5,963 nucleotides of DNA from Candidatus Altimarinota bacterium. Its GTDB lineage: Bacteria; Patescibacteriota; Gracilibacteria; UBA4473. The position numbers and the translations under genes are program-made. The DNA lies in assembly GCA_020630245.1 (NCBI GenBank), contig JAHDBZ010000046.1:1-5963 (forward strand), written 5' to 3'. Positions 1 to 5,957 of this stretch are shown piece by piece; within the stretch, counting starts at the first letter, position 1, and each line of letters opens with the position of its first letter. Under the pieces are notes generated by a model, which did no database searches, was not told where the DNA came from, and saw nothing but the letters and a program-made list of their open reading frames with translations.

Positions 1-81
1 AGTCGTAGCCGCTAGAGCACTGCTAGCAAAGAGAGAAGTAAGAATAAAAACCGAGAGCCAGAGAGATCGAAATCGAAACAT
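1..81 (-). CDS. Secreted protein, N-terminal signal peptide only (partial, runs off the left edge)
   Basis: An ATG at 81-79 on the minus strand opens a frame that stays open to the window edge (27 codons). The translation is a textbook Sec signal peptide: MFRFR start with two arginines, a hydrophobic core (LWLSVFILTSLFA), then SSALA followed by ATT, with a probable signal peptidase I cut after ALA at residue 24. Almost all of the mature protein lies outside the window, so no function can be given. It could equally be a lipid-free envelope protein, an enzyme or an adhesin. It is co-directional with the SOUL gene but separated by 163 bp, so it probably has its own promoter. No Shine-Dalgarno sequence precedes the ATG; the upstream bases are AT-rich (ctcaatataa). 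Confidence comes from the signal-peptide pattern, which is unlikely to arise by chance just after an ATG. Confidence 0.72.
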   Translation of the reverse strand, partial: MFRFRSLWLSVFILTSLFASSALAATT

Positions 82-93
82 TTATATTGAGTT

Positions 94-121
94 ATTTTTA
101 TGCCACGAATGCAGATGTGAA
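94..121 (-). promoter_or_regulatory. Candidate promoter of the left-edge secreted-protein gene
   Basis: On the minus strand, TTCACA (121-116, five of six matches to TTGACA) is followed after 15-17 bp by an A-rich block, TAAAAATA (100-93), that could serve as a weak -10. A transcript would begin only a few bases before the ATG at 81. The -10 match is poor, so this is a tentative call based on position and spacing. Confidence 0.25.
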
Positions 122-182
122 TACACTACGACATAATCGCTATAATTTTACCATTAAGTAGTGGGGACTACACAAGCGTTTA

Positions 183-198
183 CCCTTCAAAAAAAGGG
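183..198. terminator. Weak hairpin downstream of the SOUL gene, possible operon terminator
   Basis: CCCTT (183-187) and AAGGG (194-198) form a 5-bp stem with a 6-nt A-rich loop on the plus strand, 47 bp past the SOUL stop codon. On the minus strand the hairpin holds a run of seven T in its left arm and loop, but no T-tract follows, so it is not a classical intrinsic terminator. It is the best candidate for ending the minus-strand operon in the 82-244 gap. Confidence 0.22.
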
Positions 199-244
199 AA
201 ATTATGTGATTTTAGAGAACCAATAAATCCCCCTCTGAATTCCA

Positions 245-1006
245 TTATTCGGACACCGTTACCATGACTTCATTACGCCGCAGGAAAAATGGCGTCCAGG
301 GCGGGTTGTAAAACGCAAACGTGACGTCTCCCTGATGACTGATTCCGTCGGCTTCCAGCGCCGCCAGTAAACGATCGGTTGCTTCCTGACGAACGGACTG
401 ATTATCATTGTTGAGGATCTTGAAACGTAGCACGGCTTTGGTCTGGGCTGGCCACTCTACAATCTGTACGTTTTGATTATTGGGCACTGGCAGGGTTTCT
501 CGCGTCCATTTTTCCGGCATGGTAAAAGTAATCACCCGCTCTCCCACTCCCACCGGTTGGTCGATAACAGGCGTCGTCATTTTGATCGATTGCCCGGGTT
601 GATCCATGACTGGAGTGGTCATTTTGACCGATTGCTGACTTTGGTTCCCACCAAAGATAAATTCGGCTAACTGAGAAAACCCATTATTCATGCCGTTTCG
701 GTCCTGAACTTTGACCTGCGCTACCAGGATCGGGTCGTACTGGCGGAGCTCGTAATCACCGGTGTTTTTGAGTATCCGATACTTAGGTGTTTCAGAATCC
801 GTTAGTTCGGCATCATTATCTTCATCGGTGATAGGGATGTACTCTGTTTTAGTCTCGACTGGAATCTGGATCGATTCAGTTACTATATAGGAAGGCGTCT
901 CGATATGCGCGGCATACCACCAGATCCCAATACTCCAAATAATGTAGGCCAGCAATGGCACAATAATAAGCCAGGCCAGCGTCGGAATCTGTGAAAAAAT
1001 ATTCAT
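245..1006 (-). CDS. Membrane-anchored SOUL family heme-binding protein
   Basis: This is a 253-aa protein with one N-terminal transmembrane helix (about residues 10-31, rich in Trp, Ile and Leu), a polar acidic linker (about 35-73) and a C-terminal SOUL/HBP domain (about 75-251). Family hallmarks seen are YRILKNTGDYELRQY near 76-90, FGGN (118-121), two KMTTPV motifs (128-133 and 142-147), ETLPVPNN (170-177) and the C-terminal YNPPWTPFFLRRNEV (233-247). SOUL proteins bind heme or related tetrapyrroles in the characterised animal and plant members; bacterial functions are mostly unknown, so heme binding is inferred from family only. The anchor suggests the domain works at the membrane surface, probably outside the cytoplasm. 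I start at the ATG at 1006; a GTG lies immediately upstream (1009) and would add one residue. It begins 18 bp after the helicase stop codon, with no clear ribosome-binding site, and looks like the last gene of the operon. Confidence 0.9.
   Translation of the reverse strand: MNIFSQIPTLAWLIIVPLLAYIIWSIGIWWYAAHIETPSYIVTESIQIPVETKTEYIPITDEDNDAELTDSETPKYRILKNTGDYELRQYDPILVAQVKVQDRNGMNNGFSQLAEFIFGGNQSQQSVKMTTPVMDQPGQSIKMTTPVIDQPVGVGERVITFTMPEKWTRETLPVPNNQNVQIVEWPAQTKAVLRFKILNNDNQSVRQEATDRLLAALEADGISHQGDVTFAFYNPPWTPFFLRRNEVMVTVSE
555..634. repeat. Imperfect tandem repeat coding the doubled KMTTPV motif of the SOUL domain
   Basis: Two 38-bp copies (555-592 and 597-634) sit exactly 42 bp apart and differ at roughly seven or eight positions. 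They encode two 14-residue units, QSVKMTTPVMDQPG and QSIKMTTPVIDQPV. The period is in frame, so it keeps the reading frame. As I recall, many bacterial SOUL proteins carry two such motifs, so this is probably an old family feature rather than a recent duplication. Confidence 0.75.
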
Positions 1007-1024
1007 CACTACCAGTCTAACACA

Positions 1025-2266
1025 CTAACGTCGATTGCGATTACCAAATGACCCGTGACGACGAGGGGCTGGACGACGGCGAATTTTTCGATTCGGTCGC
1101 ATGTCGATCTCAGGGTGCTCCATGTTGTGATGGGCTGGAAAAGGATGATCTTTATCGATCGGAATTTCTTTGTTGATCAGTTTGTGAATTGATTTTACGT
1201 AGGCACGCTCATCGATATCACAGAAAGACAGGGCAATACCGGTATTTTTGGCTCGGCCAGTTCGCCCGATCCGATGGACATAAGATTCTGGTTCATTGGG
1301 GATTTCAAAATTGATCACATGAGACAGCTGACTGACATCAATCCCACGAGCGGCAATATCGGTCGCGACTAAGACTTTTACTTTCTTGGCTTTAAAATTT
1401 TTTAGGGCACGCTGACGTTGCGCTTGCGATTTGTTGCCGTGAATAGCGTCGGCCGTGATACCTGATTGAGTCAGGTGCTTGGCAAGCTTGTTTGCGCCAT
1501 GCTTGGTACGAGTAAACACCAAAACCGAATCAATGGTATGGGTGTCGAGCACGTGCCGAAGCAGATCGCGCTTTTTATGCTTATCGATCATAAACAGATA
1601 CTGGTCCACAGTATCAGCGGTCGAGGAAGCCGGAGCGACCTCTACTCGCGTTGGATTGGTGAGGAGCGTATTGGCTAGATCCGTGATCGACGGTGGCATC
1701 GTCGCCGAGAAAAACATCGATTGACGGTGATCTGGTAGCGCAGCAATAACTTTCTTCACATCATTGATAAAACCCATGTCAAGCATCCGATCGGCCTCAT
1801 CGAGGGTAAATATCCGTAGATTATCGAGCTTGATAAAACCCTGATTCATAAGATCGAGTAGACGTCCTGGCGTAGCGGTCAGGATATCGACGCCACGTTG
1901 CAGGGCTCTTACCTGCTGGTGCTGTTTGACGCCACCAAAGATAACCGAGTGGCGAATCCCCATCCCCTTACCGTATGCTGCAAAACTCTCGTCGATCTGA
2001 ATCGCTAGTTCACGCGTCGGAGTTATTACGAGCGCTTTGATACCTTTGGGCCAGTAGCCCGCTTCTTTGTTTACATAAAGAGTCTGCAAGGTCGGAATTG
2101 CAAATGAAGCCGTCTTTCCGGTTCCGGTTTGAGCAACCCCCAACAGATCCTTCCCTTTGAGTAGCACCGGGATCGATTGTGCCTGGATTGGCGTTGGTTC
2201 AGTGTAACCTTTAATTTTCAGAGCCTCCAGGATCGGCGGCACTAGATTTAGATCAGTAAATTTCAT
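1025..2266 (-). CDS. rhlE: DEAD-box ATP-dependent RNA helicase, RhlE-like
   Basis: This 413-aa protein shows every core motif of a DEAD-box helicase in order: Q motif (F3 and TPIQ 25-28), motif I AQTGTGKT (45-52), Ia PTRELA (83-88), GG (111-112), Ib TPGR (132-135), II DEAD (156-159), III SAT (187-189), IV VFTRT (250-254), V ATDIAARGID (301-310) and VI HRIGRTGR (331-338). A short arginine-rich tail (about 390-413) probably binds RNA. Such enzymes use ATP to unwind short RNA duplexes in ribosome assembly, RNA decay and cold adaptation. The subfamily is assigned from the compact core plus short basic tail with no DbpA or CsdA domain. I chose the ATG at 2266 because MKFTDLNL matches the usual N-terminus; an in-frame ATG at 2305 would add 13 residues and leave only 26 bp to the upstream gene. 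Neither start has a strong Shine-Dalgarno sequence. Confidence 0.95.
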   Translation of the reverse strand: MKFTDLNLVPPILEALKIKGYTEPTPIQAQSIPVLLKGKDLLGVAQTGTGKTASFAIPTLQTLYVNKEAGYWPKGIKALVITPTRELAIQIDESFAAYGKGMGIRHSVIFGGVKQHQQVRALQRGVDILTATPGRLLDLMNQGFIKLDNLRIFTLDEADRMLDMGFINDVKKVIAALPDHRQSMFFSATMPPSITDLANTLLTNPTRVEVAPASSTADTVDQYLFMIDKHKKRDLLRHVLDTHTIDSVLVFTRTKHGANKLAKHLTQSGITADAIHGNKSQAQRQRALKNFKAKKVKVLVATDIAARGIDVSQLSHVINFEIPNEPESYVHRIGRTGRAKNTGIALSFCDIDERAYVKSIHKLINKEIPIDKDHPFPAHHNMEHPEIDMRPNRKIRRRPAPRRHGSFGNRNRR

Positions 2267-2331
2267 AAGCGCCCGCAATGTAGGACTTATTTCATAAAAA
2301 GCCATTATTTAGTCAATAACGGTTTCAAGTC

Positions 2332-2751
2332 TTATTTCAGTGGTAAATTCCCCTGTCCGGCCAACTTCTTTTCAAAGAAAGCCATAATAACTCCGAGGAC
2401 CATTCCATCAAAGATCGCCCACCACGGTGAAGACAGTGTCCCCCACTCCATTTGTTGTAGCATCAGTGCAATCTGATCATGTGCTAGCAAGACGAGCATG
2501 ATGTGCATACCAGCGCCTATGGCTATACCTCCGAGCCACCAAGGCAGCTTAAATTTAAATATTGGGTGACGATCAAACATCCCCACAAAAGCAATCAAAG
2601 CCCCTGTCATCATATAAAAAAATATCAATCCCAGACCAAACCGCGGATCCATAACCACTCCCATCACGGGGGCCAATAAGAAAACTAGTAAGCCAGCGAT
2701 AAATCCGATAATTTTTCCGACGAGGACGCGATTGGCAACGGTGTGTTTTAT
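2332..2751 (-). CDS. Small integral membrane protein with four predicted helices, unknown function; non-canonical start
   Basis: The protein is about 139 aa with four hydrophobic segments (about residues 11-32, 39-59, 69-90 and 107-127), a DRHPIFKF loop after helix 2, PWW motifs at the start of helices 3 and 4, and a C-terminal FFEKKLAGQG. I recall similar hypothetical proteins beginning with a VGKIIGF-like stretch in CPR genomes but know no function. The first ordinary start codon in frame is TTG at 2676, which would cut into helix 1. The frame is open back to a TGA at 2757-2755, and ATA at 2751-2749, followed by AAA CAC ACC, gives an MK-like N-terminus of natural length. I therefore place the start there, as either a genuine rare ATA start, a mutated ATG or a consensus error. 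The gene lies between the oxidoreductase (54-bp gap) and the helicase on the same strand. Confidence 0.75.
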   Translation of the reverse strand: MKHTVANRVLVGKIIGFIAGLLVFLLAPVMGVVMDPRFGLGLIFFYMMTGALIAFVGMFDRHPIFKFKLPWWLGGIAIGAGMHIMLVLLAHDQIALMLQQMEWGTLSSPWWAIFDGMVLGVIMAFFEKKLAGQGNLPLK

Positions 2752-2805
2752 GTATCACAGATTAGATAAGCCTAATTCTAACGCACCAACCAGAAATCAA
2801 CAAAC

Positions 2806-4020
2806 TTAGGTCGCTTTGATCTGCTTGGCTACTGCGAAGGCAGACCGCATGGCATCCTCATGAAAATATTTGAAGTAAGCCCCTGCAAAATAAATCGGTC
2901 CGTTTTCGTTAAGCGTGTGTAACTTTTTCTGCGCTTGTAGCACTTCGGGCGAAACTGACAGATGACGGTAGTCGAGCGGGGCGATGATTTTTTCTGGATC
3001 GATTTGCATCCAGGGATTGAGCGTCATGAAGTAGTCTGTATCAGTCGGCAGTTCCAACATCGGGTTACACCAGATACTAAAACAACTCGCCGTGTGATCC
3101 GCATTCAAGTGCACCATGTGCGCTCCCCACTGAGACCTATCCCCTGGTACAATACTATCATCGGTATGGAGATACCCATGATTGTGTTTGTATTTAAAGA
3201 CAGACAGCAGCTCTGATTGATCCTTCGTCGGCGAGGCCAGCAACTTGAGCGCGACGTCGGCCTCGCAAGCCATTACAACGTGATCAAATTTCTCCGTACC
3301 AGACTCAGTACAAACCTCCATCTGGGCTGACACTTCCAAGACCGGCGTTGCCAGCCGAAGCGTAATGTGATCTTGGTCAATAACCTGATCGATGTAAGAC
3401 TGGTAGCCATTTTTGACGTATAGCCAGGGCCAGTGCGGCAGGAAGCAGAGCAGCCCGTGGTTCATGAGGAAATTAAGCGCTCGTTTCATCGGATAGGTCT
3501 CGATACCAGCTAGTGACTCTGACATCAGTCCGGCCATCATCGGCAGAAAATAGTCATAGATAAACGTTCGCGAAAATCGTTGTAACTGCAGATAATCCAG
3601 GATCCCAAGCGTTGGATCCAGGCTATCATTATATTTGAGCGCTAGTTTTCGAAACCGTCCCCCGTCACGGATCAAACGCCAGTACCCGATCGACCAGGGA
3701 CTTTTTTCACTGAGCACCGCGCGGAAATAACTCGCTCCTTTCACGACGGTGCCCCGAGCGCGATTATCAATTGCGAAAGATGTCTGGCTCTTGGCATACG
3801 GTAGACCGAGATCTTTTAAAAACCTGATAAATAACGGATACTTCCGTTCATTAAACATGATAAAACCGGCATCGATTGGCACGCCATCAACCCAATGGGT
3901 ATCAACATGCCCGCCGGGTTTCTCATTTTTTTCAAAAATCGTAATGTCGAAATCTGTACCCAGGTAATGCGCCGTGGCGACGCCCGCAATTCCACTGCCT
4001 ATGATCGCTACTTTTTTCAT
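2806..4020 (-). CDS. FAD-dependent amine-oxidase-like oxidoreductase (COG2907 type)
   Basis: This 404-aa flavoprotein begins with the Rossmann dinucleotide motif KKVAIIGSGIAGVATAHYL (2-20) and an acidic residue at the end of strand 2 (E30) followed by KPGGH (34-38), typical of the amine oxidase, protoporphyrinogen oxidase and phytoene desaturase superfamily. GVPIDAGFIMFNERKYP (46-62) and the C-terminal FAGAYFKYFHEDAMRSAFA (378-396) match COG2907 predicted NAD/FAD-binding proteins; the latter contacts FAD. The substrate is unknown. In many bacteria this family sits beside cyclopropane-fatty-acid synthase and DUF1365 genes and is thought to act on lipids, but neither partner is present here. 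I start at the ATG at 4020 because the Rossmann strand must begin at once; an upstream in-frame start at 4161 would overlap the divergent gene and add a non-homologous 47 residues. It is probably the first gene of the four-gene minus-strand operon. Confidence 0.9.
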   Translation of the reverse strand: MKKVAIIGSGIAGVATAHYLGTDFDITIFEKNEKPGGHVDTHWVDGVPIDAGFIMFNERKYPLFIRFLKDLGLPYAKSQTSFAIDNRARGTVVKGASYFRAVLSEKSPWSIGYWRLIRDGGRFRKLALKYNDSLDPTLGILDYLQLQRFSRTFIYDYFLPMMAGLMSESLAGIETYPMKRALNFLMNHGLLCFLPHWPWLYVKNGYQSYIDQVIDQDHITLRLATPVLEVSAQMEVCTESGTEKFDHVVMACEADVALKLLASPTKDQSELLSVFKYKHNHGYLHTDDSIVPGDRSQWGAHMVHLNADHTASCFSIWCNPMLELPTDTDYFMTLNPWMQIDPEKIIAPLDYRHLSVSPEVLQAQKKLHTLNENGPIYFAGAYFKYFHEDAMRSAFAVAKQIKAT

Positions 4021-4072
4021 CTGGGCTAAAAAATAAATCACTTTTGCCGCCAAATACTCTAGACTGACCTCG
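4021..4072. promoter_or_regulatory. Divergent intergenic spacer expected to hold two promoters
   Basis: Only 52 bp separate the oxidoreductase (minus) from the 183-aa gene (plus), so promoters for both must sit here or reach into the coding ends. On the plus strand TACTCT (4055-4060) is a weak -10 about 12 bp before the ATG. On the minus strand TTGGCG followed 17 bp later by TTTAGC, next to the start codon, is a weak pair. Neither gene has a Shine-Dalgarno sequence. The position is certain, the individual boxes are not. Confidence 0.35.
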
Positions 4073-4624
4073 ATGTCTGACAAGCCTAAAGCGCCAAATT
4101 TTAAGAGTCTTCTCAAATCATTTTGGGCCCTCTCTCGCCCCAAACAGGAAGCTTTTCTCAAAGGTCTCTACGAGTTATCTCCTGAAAACAAGGATCTTTT
4201 CCGTCTCTGGGTGGGAAATGACAAAGAAATCGTCTTCAACGATCTCAAGAAAGAAATTCAAAAAGAAACCATCGCCCGTATCCCCCGCTTTCGCAAACTT
4301 CGCCTGTCCAAGATCAATCTCATCCTCCGCAACGCCGACAAATACGCCCTCCCGATGCAGCAGCAGATCGAGCTCCGCAAAGAAGCCTGGATGGGCATGG
4401 CCGCCTTCATCATCAGCAAAGGCTATCTGCCCGACCGCTACCAAATCGCCACCGCTCGCCACCTCGATCAGTATCTAATGATGGTCAAACACCACATCCT
4501 GGAGACCTCCGAGGTCGAAGATCGTTTGGCGAAAGATCGCGAACTATTAGAACAGATGTTTCACAGTCACTTTGGACTGTCGCGGTTGGAGGATGTGTAT
4601 ATGGAGCATTTTCACTCTCCCTGA
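4073..4624 (+). CDS. Hypothetical cytoplasmic helical protein, DUF6155-like
   Basis: This is the only plus-strand gene of substance: 183 aa, ATG start, TGA stop. The protein is charged and predicted mostly helical, with no signal peptide, membrane helix or cysteine. The N-terminal part (about 12-48) reads FKSLLKSFWALSRPKQEAFL then LYELSPENKDLF; the pattern of a leucine-rich helix, LS..kQEAFL and LY..SPENK resembles DUF6155 proteins, whose role is unknown. The middle (60-85) is strongly basic (IARIPRFRKLRLSK), which could bind nucleic acid or may simply be surface charge. The C-terminal half (95-183) is two or more long amphipathic helices. Third-position C is markedly more frequent at about 4260-4460 than at the two ends and in neighbouring genes. 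The gene diverges from the oxidoreductase and overlaps the SLH-CAP gene tail to tail. The DUF assignment is from memory of the pattern and is tentative. Confidence 0.82.
   Translation: MSDKPKAPNFKSLLKSFWALSRPKQEAFLKGLYELSPENKDLFRLWVGNDKEIVFNDLKKEIQKETIARIPRFRKLRLSKINLILRNADKYALPMQQQIELRKEAWMGMAAFIISKGYLPDRYQIATARHLDQYLMMVKHHILETSEVEDRLAKDRELLEQMFHSHFGLSRLEDVYMEHFHSP
4612..4624. other. 13-bp tail-to-tail coding overlap
   Basis: The last four codons and stop of the SLH-CAP gene (minus; TGA at 4614-4612) lie over the end of the plus-strand gene (TGA at 4622-4624). There is therefore no room for an intrinsic terminator between them, and the two transcripts must run into each other's 3' ends and can pair there. 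Confidence 0.85.
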
Positions 4625-5742
4625 AGTAATACCACGATATAGCCTCCATTCGGTTCTTCGGCAATCCCAACCCCCGCTCGCACAAATCGACTATTACTAA
4701 TATTGTTCCAGTGAATGGCTGATTTTTTCCACCAATCAATAGCCCGCACCGGATCCCGGTGACGCCAGACAATACTTTCGGCAACAAACCCCTCAATCCC
4801 TGCTTCTTTGGCTCTATCAAAAGGATCTTTCCCAAGCTTATCAGAATGGGAATAGAAAGCATTAATCACGAGATGCCCTGCAAAATTTTGAGCTAAATCT
4901 TGTAGATCGGGGTCATAACTCATACCAGATTTCCCAGCGGCTATACGGGCTTCATTCACCGATGCTAAAACACCAGATGCTATTGATCGAGCCTCCGCCT
5001 GAGTCGTTACATAATTATCAACACTTGGTCCAAAAATGGCCGCCTGCCATTGCGAATAAGAACTGATATAGCCACCAGTAACTTCCTGGCCTGGATGTCG
5101 AGTTGTGACCACCGAAAGAGGTGAGATTTCTGTCCCGGTTGTGGTTAAAATACTTGGGTTTTTGGCCTCCTTCCATGCATTTGGTTTCAATCTATAAATC
5201 ATCTCTGCCATTTCTCCACGGGTCAACATATCCCCTGGCATGATTCCAGCTCTGGGCGTACCATCACTACTAGCAACTGCATCAACAAAAGGCTCATACC
5301 AGTGATCTGGTTCTTGGAAGTACTGTGGAATTGAGGTATTAAACGTGTTTACGATCATCTTCGCGGCCTCGGCATAGTTAATAGCATTTGCCGGTCTAAA
5401 TGATCCGTCTGGATAGCCTTCAACCACACCCAAACAGGCAGCACTATAAACGTATCTCTCATACCAACTGCCTACTTCAACATCGTCGTAAGTAGGACTA
5501 TCGGAAGTATATCCACAGGCATCCGCAGGCAGTGTCCCCAGTAAAATTTTGGTAAATTCCGCTCGATTTATTAGCTGATCTGGTCGATACGTCCCGTCGT
5601 CGTAACCATTCACAATTCCTTGGCCTACCAGGCTATTTATAGCTGTTTTATACGGAGACGATTCAATATCTGAAAGTTCTACGGCCCCAGCCTGACTAGA
5701 CGCGAAAAATATCAACGCAAACAGCAAATGCAAAATTTTCAT
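4612..5742 (-). CDS. Secreted SLH-repeat protein with C-terminal CAP (SCP/PR-1) domain
   Basis: This 376-aa exported protein has a signal peptide (1-20, cut after SQAGA), then SLH repeats at about 22-72 (GIVNGYDDGTYRPDQLINRAEF) and 85-135 (LGVVEGYPDGSFRPANAINY), a more degenerate third at about 145-187 (GIMPGDMLTRGEMAEMIYRL), a Ser/Thr-rich linker (about 190-250) and a CAP domain (about 255-376). SLH repeats bind cell-wall or surface polymers. CAP domains are extracellular, sometimes hydrolytic or ligand-binding; His299 in FYSHSD, Glu322 and His344 in IHWNNI fit the usual conserved cavity residues, although the normal GEN triplet reads AES. Cys76 and Cys103 could form a disulfide. It is presumably displayed on the cell surface. 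It overlaps the convergent gene by 13 bp, and no Shine-Dalgarno sequence precedes the ATG. The third SLH unit is the least certain part. Confidence 0.93.
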   Translation of the reverse strand: MKILHLLFALIFFASSQAGAVELSDIESSPYKTAINSLVGQGIVNGYDDGTYRPDQLINRAEFTKILLGTLPADACGYTSDSPTYDDVEVGSWYERYVYSAACLGVVEGYPDGSFRPANAINYAEAAKMIVNTFNTSIPQYFQEPDHWYEPFVDAVASSDGTPRAGIMPGDMLTRGEMAEMIYRLKPNAWKEAKNPSILTTTGTEISPLSVVTTRHPGQEVTGGYISSYSQWQAAIFGPSVDNYVTTQAEARSIASGVLASVNEARIAAGKSGMSYDPDLQDLAQNFAGHLVINAFYSHSDKLGKDPFDRAKEAGIEGFVAESIVWRHRDPVRAIDWWKKSAIHWNNISNSRFVRAGVGIAEEPNGGYIVVLLQGE

Positions 5743-5749
5743 TGTCTAT

Positions 5750-5757
5750 ATTCTATA
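5750..5757 (-). promoter_or_regulatory. Candidate -10 box of the SLH-CAP gene
   Basis: On the minus strand TATAGAAT contains TAGAAT (5755-5750), five of six matches to TATAAT, only 7 bp before the ATG at 5742. Transcription would then begin at or next to the A of the start codon, giving a leaderless mRNA, which agrees with the lack of a Shine-Dalgarno sequence. The expected -35 region (5778-5773, CACTGT) is poor, so the call is tentative. Confidence 0.35.
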
Positions 5758-5794
5758 CGATAAATGAAAAAAACAGTGACAGATTTGGGGTGGA

Positions 5795-5902
5795 GGGATT
5801 CTCCTTACACCGACTACGTCGGTGACGAAGCTTTCAGCACAAAATCAGAGATTTCGGCTTGCAGTCGAACCCCGCGCTACGCGCTGTTGGGGTTCTCATC
5901 CC
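5795..5902. repeat. Compact branched inverted-repeat element, possible structured RNA or dispersed repeat
   Basis: A closing pair GGGAT (5795-5799) and ATCCC (5898-5902) encloses three hairpins: CACCGAC/GTCGGTG (5808-5814, 5818-5824) with a TAC loop; AAATC/GATTT (5842-5846, 5850-5854) with an outer AAGC/GCTT pair (5828-5831, 5857-5860); and GAACCCC/GGGGTTC (5867-5873, 5889-5895) whose inner part GCGC-TAC-GCGC adds four pairs with a TGTT bulge. All named stems are perfect. Two of the triloops read GTA on the minus strand. The whole could fold as a cloverleaf-like shape, but it lacks tRNA anticodon and acceptor arms. I recall near-identical segments in other CPR genomes, which would make it a dispersed repeat; this is memory, not a search. 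Its transcribed strand is unknown. Confidence 0.6.
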
Positions 5903-5916
5903 GAACAGCCCAAAAT

Positions 5917-5957
5917 AAAAAAATCTTTTAGACCCAAAGGGTTCAAAAGATTTTTTT
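5917..5957. terminator. Strong bidirectional intrinsic terminator
   Basis: AAAAAAATCTTTT (5917-5929) pairs perfectly over 13 bp with AAAAGATTTTTTT (5945-5957), then continues through a mismatch and a G-U pair into ACCC/GGGT (5932-5935, 5939-5942) around an AAA loop. On the minus strand the descending arm runs into TTTTTTTATTTT, so it best serves a gene entering from the right edge. On the plus strand it ends in seven T. An outer AGCC/GGCT pair (5907-5910, 5958-5961) may extend the stem. Confidence 0.85.

Noticed and set aside
11..27. GCTAG/CTAGC inverted repeat
   Set aside because: It lies within the codons of the signal peptide and is only 5 bp long, so it needs no separate explanation.
141..146. 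Perfect TATAAT on the plus strand
   Set aside because: There is no good -35 at the right spacing and no plus-strand gene to the right; the region is AT-rich, so chance is a sufficient explanation.
2573..2758. 61-codon minus-strand frame starting GTG at 2758
   Set aside because: Its translation is arginine-rich and low in pattern, while the overlapping frame gives clean transmembrane helices. It is a shadow frame.
4021..4161. 47-residue N-terminal extension of the oxidoreductase
   Set aside because: It overlaps the divergent gene antisense, and the Rossmann motif begins right after the ATG at 4020, as expected for the family.
4175..4478. Frames on both strands inside the 183-aa gene
   Set aside because: They are shadows produced by the C-ending codon bias of the true gene, with low-complexity Ser/Pro or Asp/Gly/Phe translations.
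5791..5910. tRNA or tmRNA, suggested by GGGGTTCGA on the minus strand
   Set aside because: The T-loop-like string is part of a GAACCCC/GGGGTTC hairpin; no acceptor stem, D-arm or anticodon arm of proper size and spacing is present.
5764..5931. A 55-codon plus-strand frame starting ATG-AAA-AAA and crossing the structured element to a TAG
   Set aside because: Its sequence is fully accounted for by the perfect hairpins and by the left arm of the terminator, and a protein ending inside a terminator stem is unlikely. It is probably a chance frame through a repeat.
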